A model generated the notes under the pieces. It was given only the letters and a program-made list of their open reading frames with translations, did not search any database and had not been told where the DNA came from. A DNA stretch of 64,000 nt from positions 186,001 to 250,000 of the forward strand of contig CAWFFV010000027.1 of NCBI GenBank assembly GCA_963814985.1, in the 5' to 3' direction. The position numbers were made by a program, and so were the translations under genes. Below are positions 9,876-17,679 of this stretch, piece after piece (the stretch's first letter is position 1; each line of letters begins with the position of its first letter). The stretch is from CAWFFV01 sp963814985. GTDB taxonomy: Bacteria > Chloroflexota > Ktedonobacteria > Ktedonobacterales > Ktedonobacteraceae.

Positions 9876-10880
9876 TTGTACACAAGAAAAAATTACGTCA
9901 AACTTGCCATCACTTTCAGTATTCTCGCACTCATCATGCTTACCCTGTTCTTGACTCACTCCAACGTTCTAGCACAGTCATCCTCACGGGTCCCAGATGC
10001 GCATATTCTGGTACACTTTGATCTGGCTACTGGCCAGCAGCCAGAAAATATTGCATTGGAGCCTGATGGTGCTGCCGACCTGACCTTTGCCACCAATCGT
10101 CAGGTTGTACGTGTTACACCCAATGGTCACCTCCATGTACTGGCTACATTGCCCGCACCAGCAAAAGCAGGCTTGACTCCTATTCTAGGGGCCCCATTCC
10201 TGGGCGGCATTGTCAGGGCACATGACGGAACGCTCTACTTCAACTATAGTACCGGTACTGCTGATCTCACGGGCATCTGGCGTCTGCGTCCAAATGGGAC
10301 TCTCCGACGAATTGCTGCCCTTCCAGCCAACGGATTTGCGAATGGCCTGGCATTGGATGAGCGCACTGGTCTGCTTTACGTCGCTGACTCCGTACTTGGC
10401 ACTCTCTGGCGTGTTTCGATTCATGGTGGGACACCAATCGCTTGGGCAAGCGGGCCACAGCTTGCTCCCAAAAGTTTCATTGGGGCCAATGGCATTAAAG
10501 TTCATCATGGCGCTGTGTGGGTCTCGAATTTCGATACCGCTTCGTTGTTGCGCATTCCAATTACTGATGGTGGTCGTGCTCAGACGATCCAAACCAGGGC
10601 TACTGGTCTGACAGCTCTCGACGATTTTGCCTTTGTTGGAAATGGCGATACACTCCTGGCCGCCCTCAATAGCCCCAGTCAGCTTGCTCTTGTCAAACCT
10701 GATGGAACACATACTATTGTGCTGACCGCAGCGGATGGCCTGTCCAATCCAACATCGGTAGTAATACGAGGCAAGACCATCTATGTTCCTAGCGCTGCCT
10801 ACTTTACCAAAAGGATCCCAATCTTCTTCTTGCGCATCTCTAATGTTCATTCTAGAGTGAGTACACAAAGAAGCCTCTGA
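9876..10880 (+). CDS. Secreted SMP-30/gluconolactonase-like beta-propeller protein
   Basis: The likely start is TTG 9876, about 11 nt after AAAGGA. The N-terminus has basic residues followed by a hydrophobic helix (LAITFSILALIMLTLFL) and a cleavage-like SNVLAQS, so it is secreted. The mature protein has SMP-30 / gluconolactonase / NHL-like blades: PENIALEPDGAADLTFATN, GIVRAHDGTLYFNYSTG, NGLALDERTGLLYVADS and GANGIKVHHGAVWVSNF. The family includes lactonases and many sugar-binding or unassigned secreted proteins. The C-terminus looks altered: if one A is added to the A4 run at 10809-10812 the frame reads YFTKKDPNLLLAHL and stops at 10843, which is a more natural end than the current basic tail. 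The present stop lies inside the terminator hairpin, in keeping with a frameshift. Confidence 0.72.
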   Translation: MYTRKNYVKLAITFSILALIMLTLFLTHSNVLAQSSSRVPDAHILVHFDLATGQQPENIALEPDGAADLTFATNRQVVRVTPNGHLHVLATLPAPAKAGLTPILGAPFLGGIVRAHDGTLYFNYSTGTADLTGIWRLRPNGTLRRIAALPANGFANGLALDERTGLLYVADSVLGTLWRVSIHGGTPIAWASGPQLAPKSFIGANGIKVHHGAVWVSNFDTASLLRIPITDGGRAQTIQTRATGLTALDDFAFVGNGDTLLAALNSPSQLALVKPDGTHTIVLTAADGLSNPTSVVIRGKTIYVPSAAYFTKRIPIFFLRISNVHSRVSTQRSL

Positions 10881-10901
10881 CTTTGTCCAGAGGCTTCTTT
10901 G
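10866..10901. terminator. Bidirectional rho-independent terminator
   Basis: Fourteen-bp perfect arms at 10866-10879 and 10888-10901 flank an 8-nt loop. The stem is GC-rich in the middle with an A-run on the left and a T-run on the right, so it can stop transcription from both sides. It lies between the plus-strand SMP-30-like gene and the minus-strand ABC exporter operon, which ends at 10994. Confidence 0.85.
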
Positions 10902-10993
10902 CTGTCCTGTGCGCCACAATCGCAAATTTTACTTTAGTTGGAGGAAGGACATCAAAGGTTTGAAAGACCCAGAATGTCCTGGCGAGGTTTCCT

Positions 10994-12958
10994 CTATACA
11001 GCTTCCTCTTCGAGGGCCCGCCCTCTGAACTGGCTGTTGTACAGGTCGGCGTAGAAGCCATTTTGTGCGAGCAGCCCCTCGTGGGTTCCTTTCTCGATGA
11101 TCGTGCCGTGATTCATCACCAGGATCAGATCCGCGTCGCGAATCGTAGAGAGTCTGTGAGCAATCACAAAACTCGTTCTGCCCTTCATCAACTCGCTCAT
11201 CGCCTTTTGAATGAGCAACTCGGTTCTGAGTATCAACGCTGCTGGTGGCTTCATCCAGAATTAGGATCTCAGGATCGGCCAGGAAAGCACGTGCGATGGT
11301 CAGTAACTGTTTTTGACCCTGACGAGATATTCGTTGCCTCTTCATTCAGAACCGTGTTATAGCCCTCCGGCAATGTCCTGATAAAGTGGTCGGCATAGGC
11401 CGCTTTGGCAGCTCGGACGATCTCTTCCTCGCTGGCATCCTCGCGCCCGTACGCGATATTGTCGCGGATGGTCCCATGGAAGAGCCAGGTATCCTGAAGT
11501 ACCATGCCGAACATGCGGCGCAGGTCACCGCGCTTAAGTTGCGTGATATCGATGCCATCAACCAGGATCTTGCCGCCATTGACTTCGTAAAAGCGCATCA
11601 GCAGATTGACCAGGGTTGTTTTACCGGCGCCGGTCGGGCCAACAATAGCGATCATCTGTCCAGGCTTCACGTCGATATTCATATCCTCCATCAGGATATT
11701 CTCTTCGCTATACCCAAATCGGACATGCTGGAACTCGACAGCGCCCTGGGGAGATTCAATAGCCACAGCATCAACAGCCTCAGGCACCTGCTCCTCTTCG
11801 TCCAGCAGCTCAAAGATACGCTCTGCCGAGGCCATGGCCGATTGGATCACGTTGGCGATATTGGCCAGCATGGTGATCGGCTGGGTAAACTGCTGGGAAT
11901 ATTGAATAAATGCCTGCACATCCCCGATGGAGATCGTATTTTTCGTCACCATAATGCCACCGACCACTGCCACAAAGACATAGCCGATATTGCCAACAAA
12001 TCTCATGAGCGGCATAATAATGCCAGAAACATATTGTGCCTTCCAGCCAGCATCATAGAGTTTCTCATTGAACTCGTCAAATTGGGCGATAGCTTTGCCT
12101 TCATGCCCAAAGGCTTTGACGATCTTATGACCGGTATACATCTCTTCAATATGGCCATTGAGGTCACCAAGCGAGCGCTGCTGTTTCCTGAAGTAGTTCT
12201 GCGAACGTTTCGCAATGCCCGTGACAATAAACATGCTCAACGGAAGCGTCACCAGCACGATCAGGCTCAGTTCCCAGCTGATGGTCAGCATCATCACCAG
12301 CACGCCGACCAGAGTGACTAGCCGAGGTGATCAACTGCGTCAGGCTCTGCTGGAGCGTGGTGCTGATGTTATCCATATCATTGACGGCACGGCTGAGGAT
12401 TTCTCCATGCGTGCGCCCGTCGAAGTATTTGAGCGGCAGGCGTGAAAGCTTCTCATCCACCTCTTTGCGCAGTTGGTAGATCGTTCTCTGCGCCACACCG
12501 GCCATCAGATACTGTTGAATGAACATGAAAATCGCACTGATAATGTACAACCCGAGCAGGATCAACAAGACATTCCCAATATAGCCAAAATCGACGCCAG
12601 GAACAGGTGACAGGTGCAAGGGGAGCGCCGGGTTTTGCGCTAATGCCTTGCTTATTGCTTGGTTTTTTCCCTGCGCCTCGAATTTCGCAATCAGGTCATT
12701 GAAAAGCTTGGTCGTCGCCAAACCCAGGATTTTCGGGCCAACGATGTTGAACACTGTACCGAAGATGGCTGCCACAAGCACGATTGACAGGCGAACCTTT
12801 TGTGGCAGGAAATAGAGAAGTAGTCTCCTGAGCGCCCCCCAGAAGTTCTTCGCCTTCTCCACTGGCCTGCCCATTGCGCCCCAACCACCCCGACCCATGG
12901 GGCCTGCCGCCATGCCACCCTGGTTAGTTGGGCGCTTTGTATTGCTGTTCTGACTCAT
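10994..12958 (-). CDS. ABC exporter subunit with canonical NBD (BmrD/YheH-like half), three frameshifts
   Basis: The second half-transporter of the operon, about 655 residues after correcting three one-base insertions (near 12322, 11316 and 11224). The N-terminal region is Gly/Met-rich (PMGRGGWGAMGRP), followed by six-helix exporter membrane segments and a nucleotide-binding domain. It has Walker A GPTGAGKTT, the Q-loop region MVLQDTWLF, signature ISSGQKQ (after correction), Walker B ILILDEATSSVD with the catalytic Glu, and the H-loop VIAHRLST with His. So this NBD is fully catalytic. Its start overlaps the stop of the upstream half-transporter by 4 nt. Heterodimeric exporters of this type expel drugs and natural products. 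In this locus it probably exports the NRPS/PKS product, which is inference from position. Confidence 0.87.
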
Positions 12959-14694
12959 GCGATTTCCTCCGCAATTTCCGTCGCTGAAAGCTGTGAAGAC
13001 ACAATTTCCCTATAGACATCACAGGTTTTCATCAATTCTCGGTGGGTGCCGATGCCGGCAACACGCCCCTCATCCAGGACAATGATCTGATCAGCATCTA
13101 TCACTGTGCTGACCCGCTGAGCTACAATCAACACGGTAGACTCACGAGTCTCCCCTTTGAGAGCTGTGCGTAATTTGGCGTCAGTCTTAAAGTCAAGCGC
13201 CGAGAAAGTATCGTCGAATACGTAAATTTCCGGTTTTCTCACCAGGGCACGGGCGATCGAGAGACGCTGCTTCTGTCCACCTGAAACATTTGTTCCACCC
13301 TGGGCAATCATCGAATGAAAACCATCCGACATGTCTGCAATGAATTCACTCGCCTGTGCCACGTCAGCCGCGTGCTTGATCTCATCGTCCGAAGCATCTT
13401 CCTTGCCATAGCGCAGATTCTCGTTGATCGTCCCTGTGAACAGCACAGCCTTCTGCGGCACAAAACCGATCTTCGCACGCAAACGCTCCTGTGACATCTC
13501 GCGAATCTCCACGCCATCAACCAGGACTCGGCCACTATCCACGTCGTAAAAACGCGGAATCAGGCTGACCAGGGTCGATTTGCCCGCGCCGGTGCCGCCA
13601 ATGATCGCTGTGATCTCACCGGGCCTGGCGCTGAAGGAAATGTTGGAGAGGGCAGGCTCTTCCGCTCCAGGATAGCTAAACGTCACATCCTGGAACTCGA
13701 CGTAGCCTCGCAACTCAGTGGCTTCTTTCACCTCTTCAGCATCGTTGATTTCTGGCTCCATTGCCAGTACCTCGTTAATTCTGGTAGCGGAGGCTGCGGC
13801 ACGTGGGATCATAATAAACATCATCGATACCATCAGCAGCGCGAAGAGAATCTGGAAGGCATATTGCAAGAATGCGAACAGCGCGCCCACCTGCAAATCC
13901 CCGTCATTGATGCGGATACTGCCAAACCAGATAATAGCTACGCTGGCGAGGTTGATCATGAGCATCATCACCGGCATCATCGATGCCATCATCTGGTTTA
14001 CTCTGATTGCTATACCAGTCACATCGCGGTTGGCTTCATCAAAACGCTGTTCCTCGTGCTTTACGCGATCAAAAGCCCGCACCACGCGCACACCGGTCAA
14101 GCCTTCATCCAGAATAAGATTCAGTTTATCCAGCTTCACCTGCATGGTAGCGAACAACGGAATAGCCTTGCTCAGCAGCACAAGAATAATAGCAACAAGT
14201 ACAGGCATGATCGCAACCAGAATCCAGGACAGCCCAACATCCTGGTTTAAGGCCAGAATAATGCCAACAACCAGTGTGATCGGGGCGGTGATCAGCATGT
14301 TTAGTATCATCACCATCACCTGCTGAACCTGCGTGGTATCGTTCGTGGTACGGGTGATTAGCGAGGCGGTGCTCACCGTATCAAATTCGTGCAGTGAAAA
14401 ATGTTGGACCTTGTAGAAAATCTGAGCACGGATAATTTTACCCATACCTGTTGCGATCTGGGACGAGAAGAAAATGCCCACTACGGCACACAGAGTGCCT
14501 CCGATCGCGACCAGCGCCATAATGCCGCCAGTTCTCCAGATGTAGCCTGTATCAGATTTCACAATACCATTATCCACGATATCTGCCATCAGGTTTGGCA
14601 AATACAGGTTGGCCGTGGCCTGTCCGATAGCAAGCACCAGGACAAGTACCAGCAGAAAACGGTACGGTTTTAAAAAACGCAATATTTTAATCAT
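12955..14694 (-). CDS. ABC exporter subunit with degenerate NBD (BmrC/YheI-like half)
   Basis: A complete 579-residue half-transporter: membrane domain with several hydrophobic helices over roughly residues 1-310, then the nucleotide-binding domain. Walker A is GGTGAGKST and the signature is NVSGGQKQRL. Walker B is YVFDDTFSALD with Asp where the catalytic Glu is expected, and the H-loop reads IVAQRVSTV with Gln in place of His. These two changes mark the non-catalytic site of heterodimeric exporters such as BmrCD or LmrCD, so it should pair with the canonical subunit encoded next. Both ends overlap neighbours by 4 nt (ATGA), giving a tightly coupled marR-exporter operon. The frame is clean. 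Confidence 0.9.
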   Translation of the reverse strand: MIKILRFLKPYRFLLVLVLVLAIGQATANLYLPNLMADIVDNGIVKSDTGYIWRTGGIMALVAIGGTLCAVVGIFFSSQIATGMGKIIRAQIFYKVQHFSLHEFDTVSTASLITRTTNDTTQVQQVMVMILNMLITAPITLVVGIILALNQDVGLSWILVAIMPVLVAIILVLLSKAIPLFATMQVKLDKLNLILDEGLTGVRVVRAFDRVKHEEQRFDEANRDVTGIAIRVNQMMASMMPVMMLMINLASVAIIWFGSIRINDGDLQVGALFAFLQYAFQILFALLMVSMMFIMIPRAAASATRINEVLAMEPEINDAEEVKEATELRGYVEFQDVTFSYPGAEEPALSNISFSARPGEITAIIGGTGAGKSTLVSLIPRFYDVDSGRVLVDGVEIREMSQERLRAKIGFVPQKAVLFTGTINENLRYGKEDASDDEIKHAADVAQASEFIADMSDGFHSMIAQGGTNVSGGQKQRLSIARALVRKPEIYVFDDTFSALDFKTDAKLRTALKGETRESTVLIVAQRVSTVIDADQIIVLDEGRVAGIGTHRELMKTCDVYREIVSSQLSATEIAEEIA

Positions 14695-15209
14695 TCTTCT
14701 TCATTTCCATTCCATTGGGGGTGAGACGTAGCAGCTCTACTCTCGTTAAAGTAACGAACTTCCCGTTCGCCAAAATAGCGAAACGCTTTCGATAAAAGCT
14801 CGGCAAGTTGATTGCTTTGTTCTTCCCCCAGGTATTCAACCAATCCATCCACAGAGCTCGTAAAGGCTTCCATCGCTTGCCGAGTGAATGCCTCACCCTT
14901 CTCCGACAGCTTGATATCAACGACCCGCCTATCTAGTAGATCGACGTGTCGTTCGATAAATCCATTGACTTCCAAACCTTTCAGCAGTTGGGTCACGGTC
15001 GGCGAGGTCACACCCAGCAGTTTGCTGATTTCCGAAACCTTCATTGCGCTGGCACCGGGCTTCATGCCATGTTTGACGCAGAACAGTACTCGAATTTCGC
15101 TCGGCTTACAACCTGCGATTGCATTTTCCTGCCAGCCGGACTTGTGAAACTCTCTCAAGGCCCGCATCAGTTTCAGTGTCGTCGGCTTAATATTCTGATC
15201 CATCTCCAT
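14691..15209 (-). CDS. MarR-family transcriptional regulator
   Basis: A 172-residue MarR-type regulator, first gene of the exporter operon. The winged helix-turn-helix is clear: SEISKLLGVTSPTVTQLLKG (recognition helix) followed by the wing HVDLLDRRVVDIKLSEKGEA with the family's D-x-R pattern. MarR proteins are usually dimeric repressors of neighbouring exporters that let go when they bind a small ligand, so it likely senses the pathway product or a related toxic compound. The start is ATG 15209 behind GGGAGGCG. A perfect palindrome touches this ribosome site and a consensus promoter lies just upstream, so autoregulation is likely. The stop overlaps the first exporter gene. Confidence 0.92.
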   Translation of the reverse strand: MEMDQNIKPTTLKLMRALREFHKSGWQENAIAGCKPSEIRVLFCVKHGMKPGASAMKVSEISKLLGVTSPTVTQLLKGLEVNGFIERHVDLLDRRVVDIKLSEKGEAFTRQAMEAFTSSVDGLVEYLGEEQSNQLAELLSKAFRYFGEREVRYFNESRAATSHPQWNGNEEE

Positions 15210-15220
15210 TTGCTCGCCTC

Positions 15221-15233
15221 CCTATTTAATAGG
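15221..15233. promoter_or_regulatory. Palindromic operator candidate upstream of marR
   Basis: CCTATT-T-AATAGG is a perfect 6-bp inverted repeat with a 1-nt spacer. It abuts the marR Shine-Dalgarno and lies about 45 bp downstream of the -10 hexamer. MarR proteins bind short palindromes of this kind. A related half-site (ATAGGT on the minus strand) occurs next to the -10 box. Confidence 0.6.
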
Positions 15234-15277
15234 TTCGCAAATAATGTAGCACCTAATTTATTATGAAACCTATCTAA

Positions 15278-15306
15278 ATTATACCGTGGAGTTAGCCCGC
15301 TGTCAA
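15278..15306 (-). promoter_or_regulatory. Consensus sigma70 promoter of the marR-exporter operon
   Basis: On the minus strand TTGACA (15306-15301) and TATAAT (15283-15278) are separated by exactly 17 bp. Both hexamers and the spacing are the full consensus. It drives marR and the two exporter genes. Such a strong promoter usually needs repression, in keeping with the palindrome downstream. Confidence 0.88.
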
Positions 15307-15386
15307 TGACTTCATCAGGTCCCTTTCTGGATACTCCTGGCTTGAGCCATGGGGAGGAGGATGTCAACAGCTACAGTATAGCTTAA

Positions 15387-16616
15387 TTACATTCCGATGC
15401 ATGCTTCCTGAAAGAAAGGCGCTGGAGGTGTCTTAGATGCGCCTAAACAGGTAATTATTTCGACGGCGGCCTTTGGTCCTGGCCACTGTTGAATATATTG
15501 TTGCCACATCTTCGCATGTTCACGATAGGCTGGATTGTGTATGATACTTTCAACGGTTTCTCGTATTTTTCTGTCTGCAGCCATGCCAGGAAGCCTGCAA
15601 CCAAGTTCCATTTTACCAACACCCATTTTTTCCAGTTGGCGACAGTTATAAATTCGTTCGGATTCTAGAGATGAACTGGGCATAGTCACCACCGGAACCC
15701 CACTCGATAAGATGGTCATACAGCTCCCATGACCACCATGAATGATAGCACATGCGCAGTGAGGAAGCACACTCATAATATCGAGAGGAAACCGACTTGT
15801 AATATCACCCAGATGGTACAGACTGATTTGAGGAGAGTCTTCGAGAGGATGTATAGTATCAGGAACTCCTGTGATGATAAGATGAAAAGGCGTATCACGA
15901 AAAGCATCGAGCAGAAGATTAAGATCATCCTGGCTTATGACAACTCCATAGACAAAAAGCAGCGGTGGAACAGGATTACGGTCAAATACAGGCAGATGAG
16001 TGAGAGTTCCTTCATGCCATAATAAAGGCCCTGTGTACCAGAGCTGTGTAGCGATACCTTCAGCCAGCCTTGTATCAGGGATGATATCGAACTCGGGAAT
16101 ACTTGGTATAATAATCGGGTGGCGAAAAAGCAATTCGCGCAGATCTTGCTCAACTGGTTCCAGGCCACATTCTTTGAGGAGGATGTTTACATTCTCAGCA
16201 GTCTTGTACCAGATTGTCTCTTCCTCGTCTTCACCGGGAAAAAGAAAGCCAGGGTATTGCTGACACTGGGCAATAAGGACGCAGGGAATACCGAGCATCT
16301 GACACGCTATGAGCATTGTGGGACGGTTGTCGTGGACGACAATGTCCGGTTGTACTTGTTTGAGCAAGTGCATGTCAGCTTCCAAAGAACGGCGCATGTG
16401 AGCCGGCGTATCCCAGCCCTGCCAGGCTGGGAGCTCGGTAAGGTCTCCTGGATAGGACCAGATAGTACAGCCTATACTCTCTACCGCTTCTCTCCAACGC
16501 TGCGGAAGGACAACATTGACTTTCAGTTCTGTTTGCCTGGCAGCTTCTTTGGCTATAGCGAGACAGCGCGTCAAGTGGCCTAAGTTGCGTCCCCATGGTA
16601 CCAGCAACAGGTTCAT
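15387..16616 (-). CDS. GT-B glycosyltransferase (UGT / macrolide glycosyltransferase-like)
   Basis: A 409-residue glycosyltransferase. The start is ATG 16616, directly behind AAGGAGG; an ORF extension up to 16658 lacks a better site. The N-terminal acceptor domain begins MNLLLVPWGRNLGHLTRCLA, as in GT-B enzymes with a glycine-rich first loop. The C-terminal donor domain has the family 1 signature region IIHGGHGSCMTILSSGVPVV, with the nucleotide-sugar-binding HGGxG. Family 1 enzymes attach sugars from NDP-sugars to small molecules, including polyketides, either as tailoring or to inactivate them. It lies 25 nt after the kinase gene, at the end of the operon that starts with the PKS genes. No deoxysugar genes are visible in the window. 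Confidence 0.85.
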   Translation of the reverse strand: MNLLLVPWGRNLGHLTRCLAIAKEAARQTELKVNVVLPQRWREAVESIGCTIWSYPGDLTELPAWQGWDTPAHMRRSLEADMHLLKQVQPDIVVHDNRPTMLIACQMLGIPCVLIAQCQQYPGFLFPGEDEEETIWYKTAENVNILLKECGLEPVEQDLRELLFRHPIIIPSIPEFDIIPDTRLAEGIATQLWYTGPLLWHEGTLTHLPVFDRNPVPPLLFVYGVVISQDDLNLLLDAFRDTPFHLIITGVPDTIHPLEDSPQISLYHLGDITSRFPLDIMSVLPHCACAIIHGGHGSCMTILSSGVPVVTMPSSSLESERIYNCRQLEKMGVGKMELGCRLPGMAADRKIRETVESIIHNPAYREHAKMWQQYIQQWPGPKAAVEIITCLGASKTPPAPFFQEACIGM

Positions 16617-16641
16617 TTTTTCCTCCTTGCGTAGAAGCATT

Positions 16642-17679
16642 CTATGCATATTTCTCATTCACATATGCTATCTCACATTCTAGATCAGGTAATGTATGTA
16701 CAATTCTCTCCTGCAAGAAAAGAGAGAGCTTCCAGGTTTGTCCTATATATTGCTTCATAATTTCTGGACTCATCCCTATTGCTGTTTCACCATGCTTGAG
16801 CGTTATGAGCATATTCGCAAGTCTGTCAATGCAAGCTATGACTTCAAAATATTCCAAATGCTCAATAGTCCGACCACAGGCCTGCTCATATGACTCCCTG
16901 ATCACTTCCATCCACCCATCTGGCAAATTGAGATACGAGATCAGTAATGTTCGAGCGAGATCAAAGCGATAGTCAGAAACATCAAAACCCGTCCAGTCAA
17001 TCACAACTGCGCTTCCATCCGGGCGAAACAAGATATTGTCCAGGTGGAAATCTCCATGCATCAGGGCAAAACAAAGTTCAGATATCTTCGAACATCTTTC
17101 GTGCAACCAGTCGAATGCCGGCGCAAAGATATGGGGCAGGGACTGCTCTACAAACGCTCGCTCTTCGGCCAGTTGCAACGTCAAAAAGTCTGCCGCGCTA
17201 TAGTTATTGGGATCAGGTACAAACATGCGCCAATCTATTGTATGCAGGTTGACGTGAAGCTGACAAAATTGTTGGATCAGCGCCAGTTGCTCCTGCCGTT
17301 GAGATAAGAAAAATACCTGTCCCATACATTGACCCTGAATACCCTCCATCAATACACAGGTCTGTTCTAATGGAAAATGTTCAAACGAGGTAGACAACAC
17401 CCCGGGCACGGGATAACGACAGTGCGAAAGCTGGCATAACGCATGCCACTCAGTATATCCCTTTTGCTGCCCTACTTTGCCATGATAGTATTTGAGCACG
17501 ATATGTTCGGTATGATCACTATTATCTTCCTCATAGCCTAACTGGAGTGAGAAAACACCTCCTTCCCAACCAGTATGTACGCTTACTTCAGAGAGAATAT
17601 GTATGTGTTTTCGTCGAGGAAACGCAGCTGCATAGAGACGCTGCGCATGCGATGTTGCTTTTTCAATCGTTTCAAGCAT
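16642..17679 (-). CDS. APH-fold phosphotransferase (antibiotic kinase-like)
   Basis: A 345-residue protein of the aminoglycoside/macrolide phosphotransferase fold. The catalytic loop is MHGDFHLDNILF (HGDxxxxN with the base Asp) and the metal-binding Asp is in VIDWTGFD. The ATP-binding lobe covers roughly the first 110 residues, with the likely Lys in IVLKYYHGK. Members phosphorylate hydroxyls of antibiotics, sugars or choline-like substrates. The start, ATG 17679, has AAGGAG in front and overlaps the stop of the PKS gene by 8 nt, so expression is coupled to biosynthesis. Together with the glycosyltransferase downstream it suggests a self-resistance or tailoring pair, as in macrolide producers. 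The exact substrate cannot be read from sequence. Confidence 0.85.
   Translation of the reverse strand: MLETIEKATSHAQRLYAAAFPRRKHIHILSEVSVHTGWEGGVFSLQLGYEEDNSDHTEHIVLKYYHGKVGQQKGYTEWHALCQLSHCRYPVPGVLSTSFEHFPLEQTCVLMEGIQGQCMGQVFFLSQRQEQLALIQQFCQLHVNLHTIDWRMFVPDPNNYSAADFLTLQLAEERAFVEQSLPHIFAPAFDWLHERCSKISELCFALMHGDFHLDNILFRPDGSAVVIDWTGFDVSDYRFDLARTLLISYLNLPDGWMEVIRESYEQACGRTIEHLEYFEVIACIDRLANMLITLKHGETAIGMSPEIMKQYIGQTWKLSLFLQERIVHTLPDLECEIAYVNEKYA

Noticed and set aside
11386..12321. A 311-codon plus-strand open frame opposite the ABC exporter gene.
   Set aside because: It is antisense to a clear transporter domain, His-rich and without family features. It is a shadow frame.
15330..15386. A hairpin (GGCT-TG-AGCC) after the glycosyltransferase gene as its terminator.
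   Set aside because: The stem is short, its extension is imperfect and no T-run follows on the minus strand, so it is not supported.
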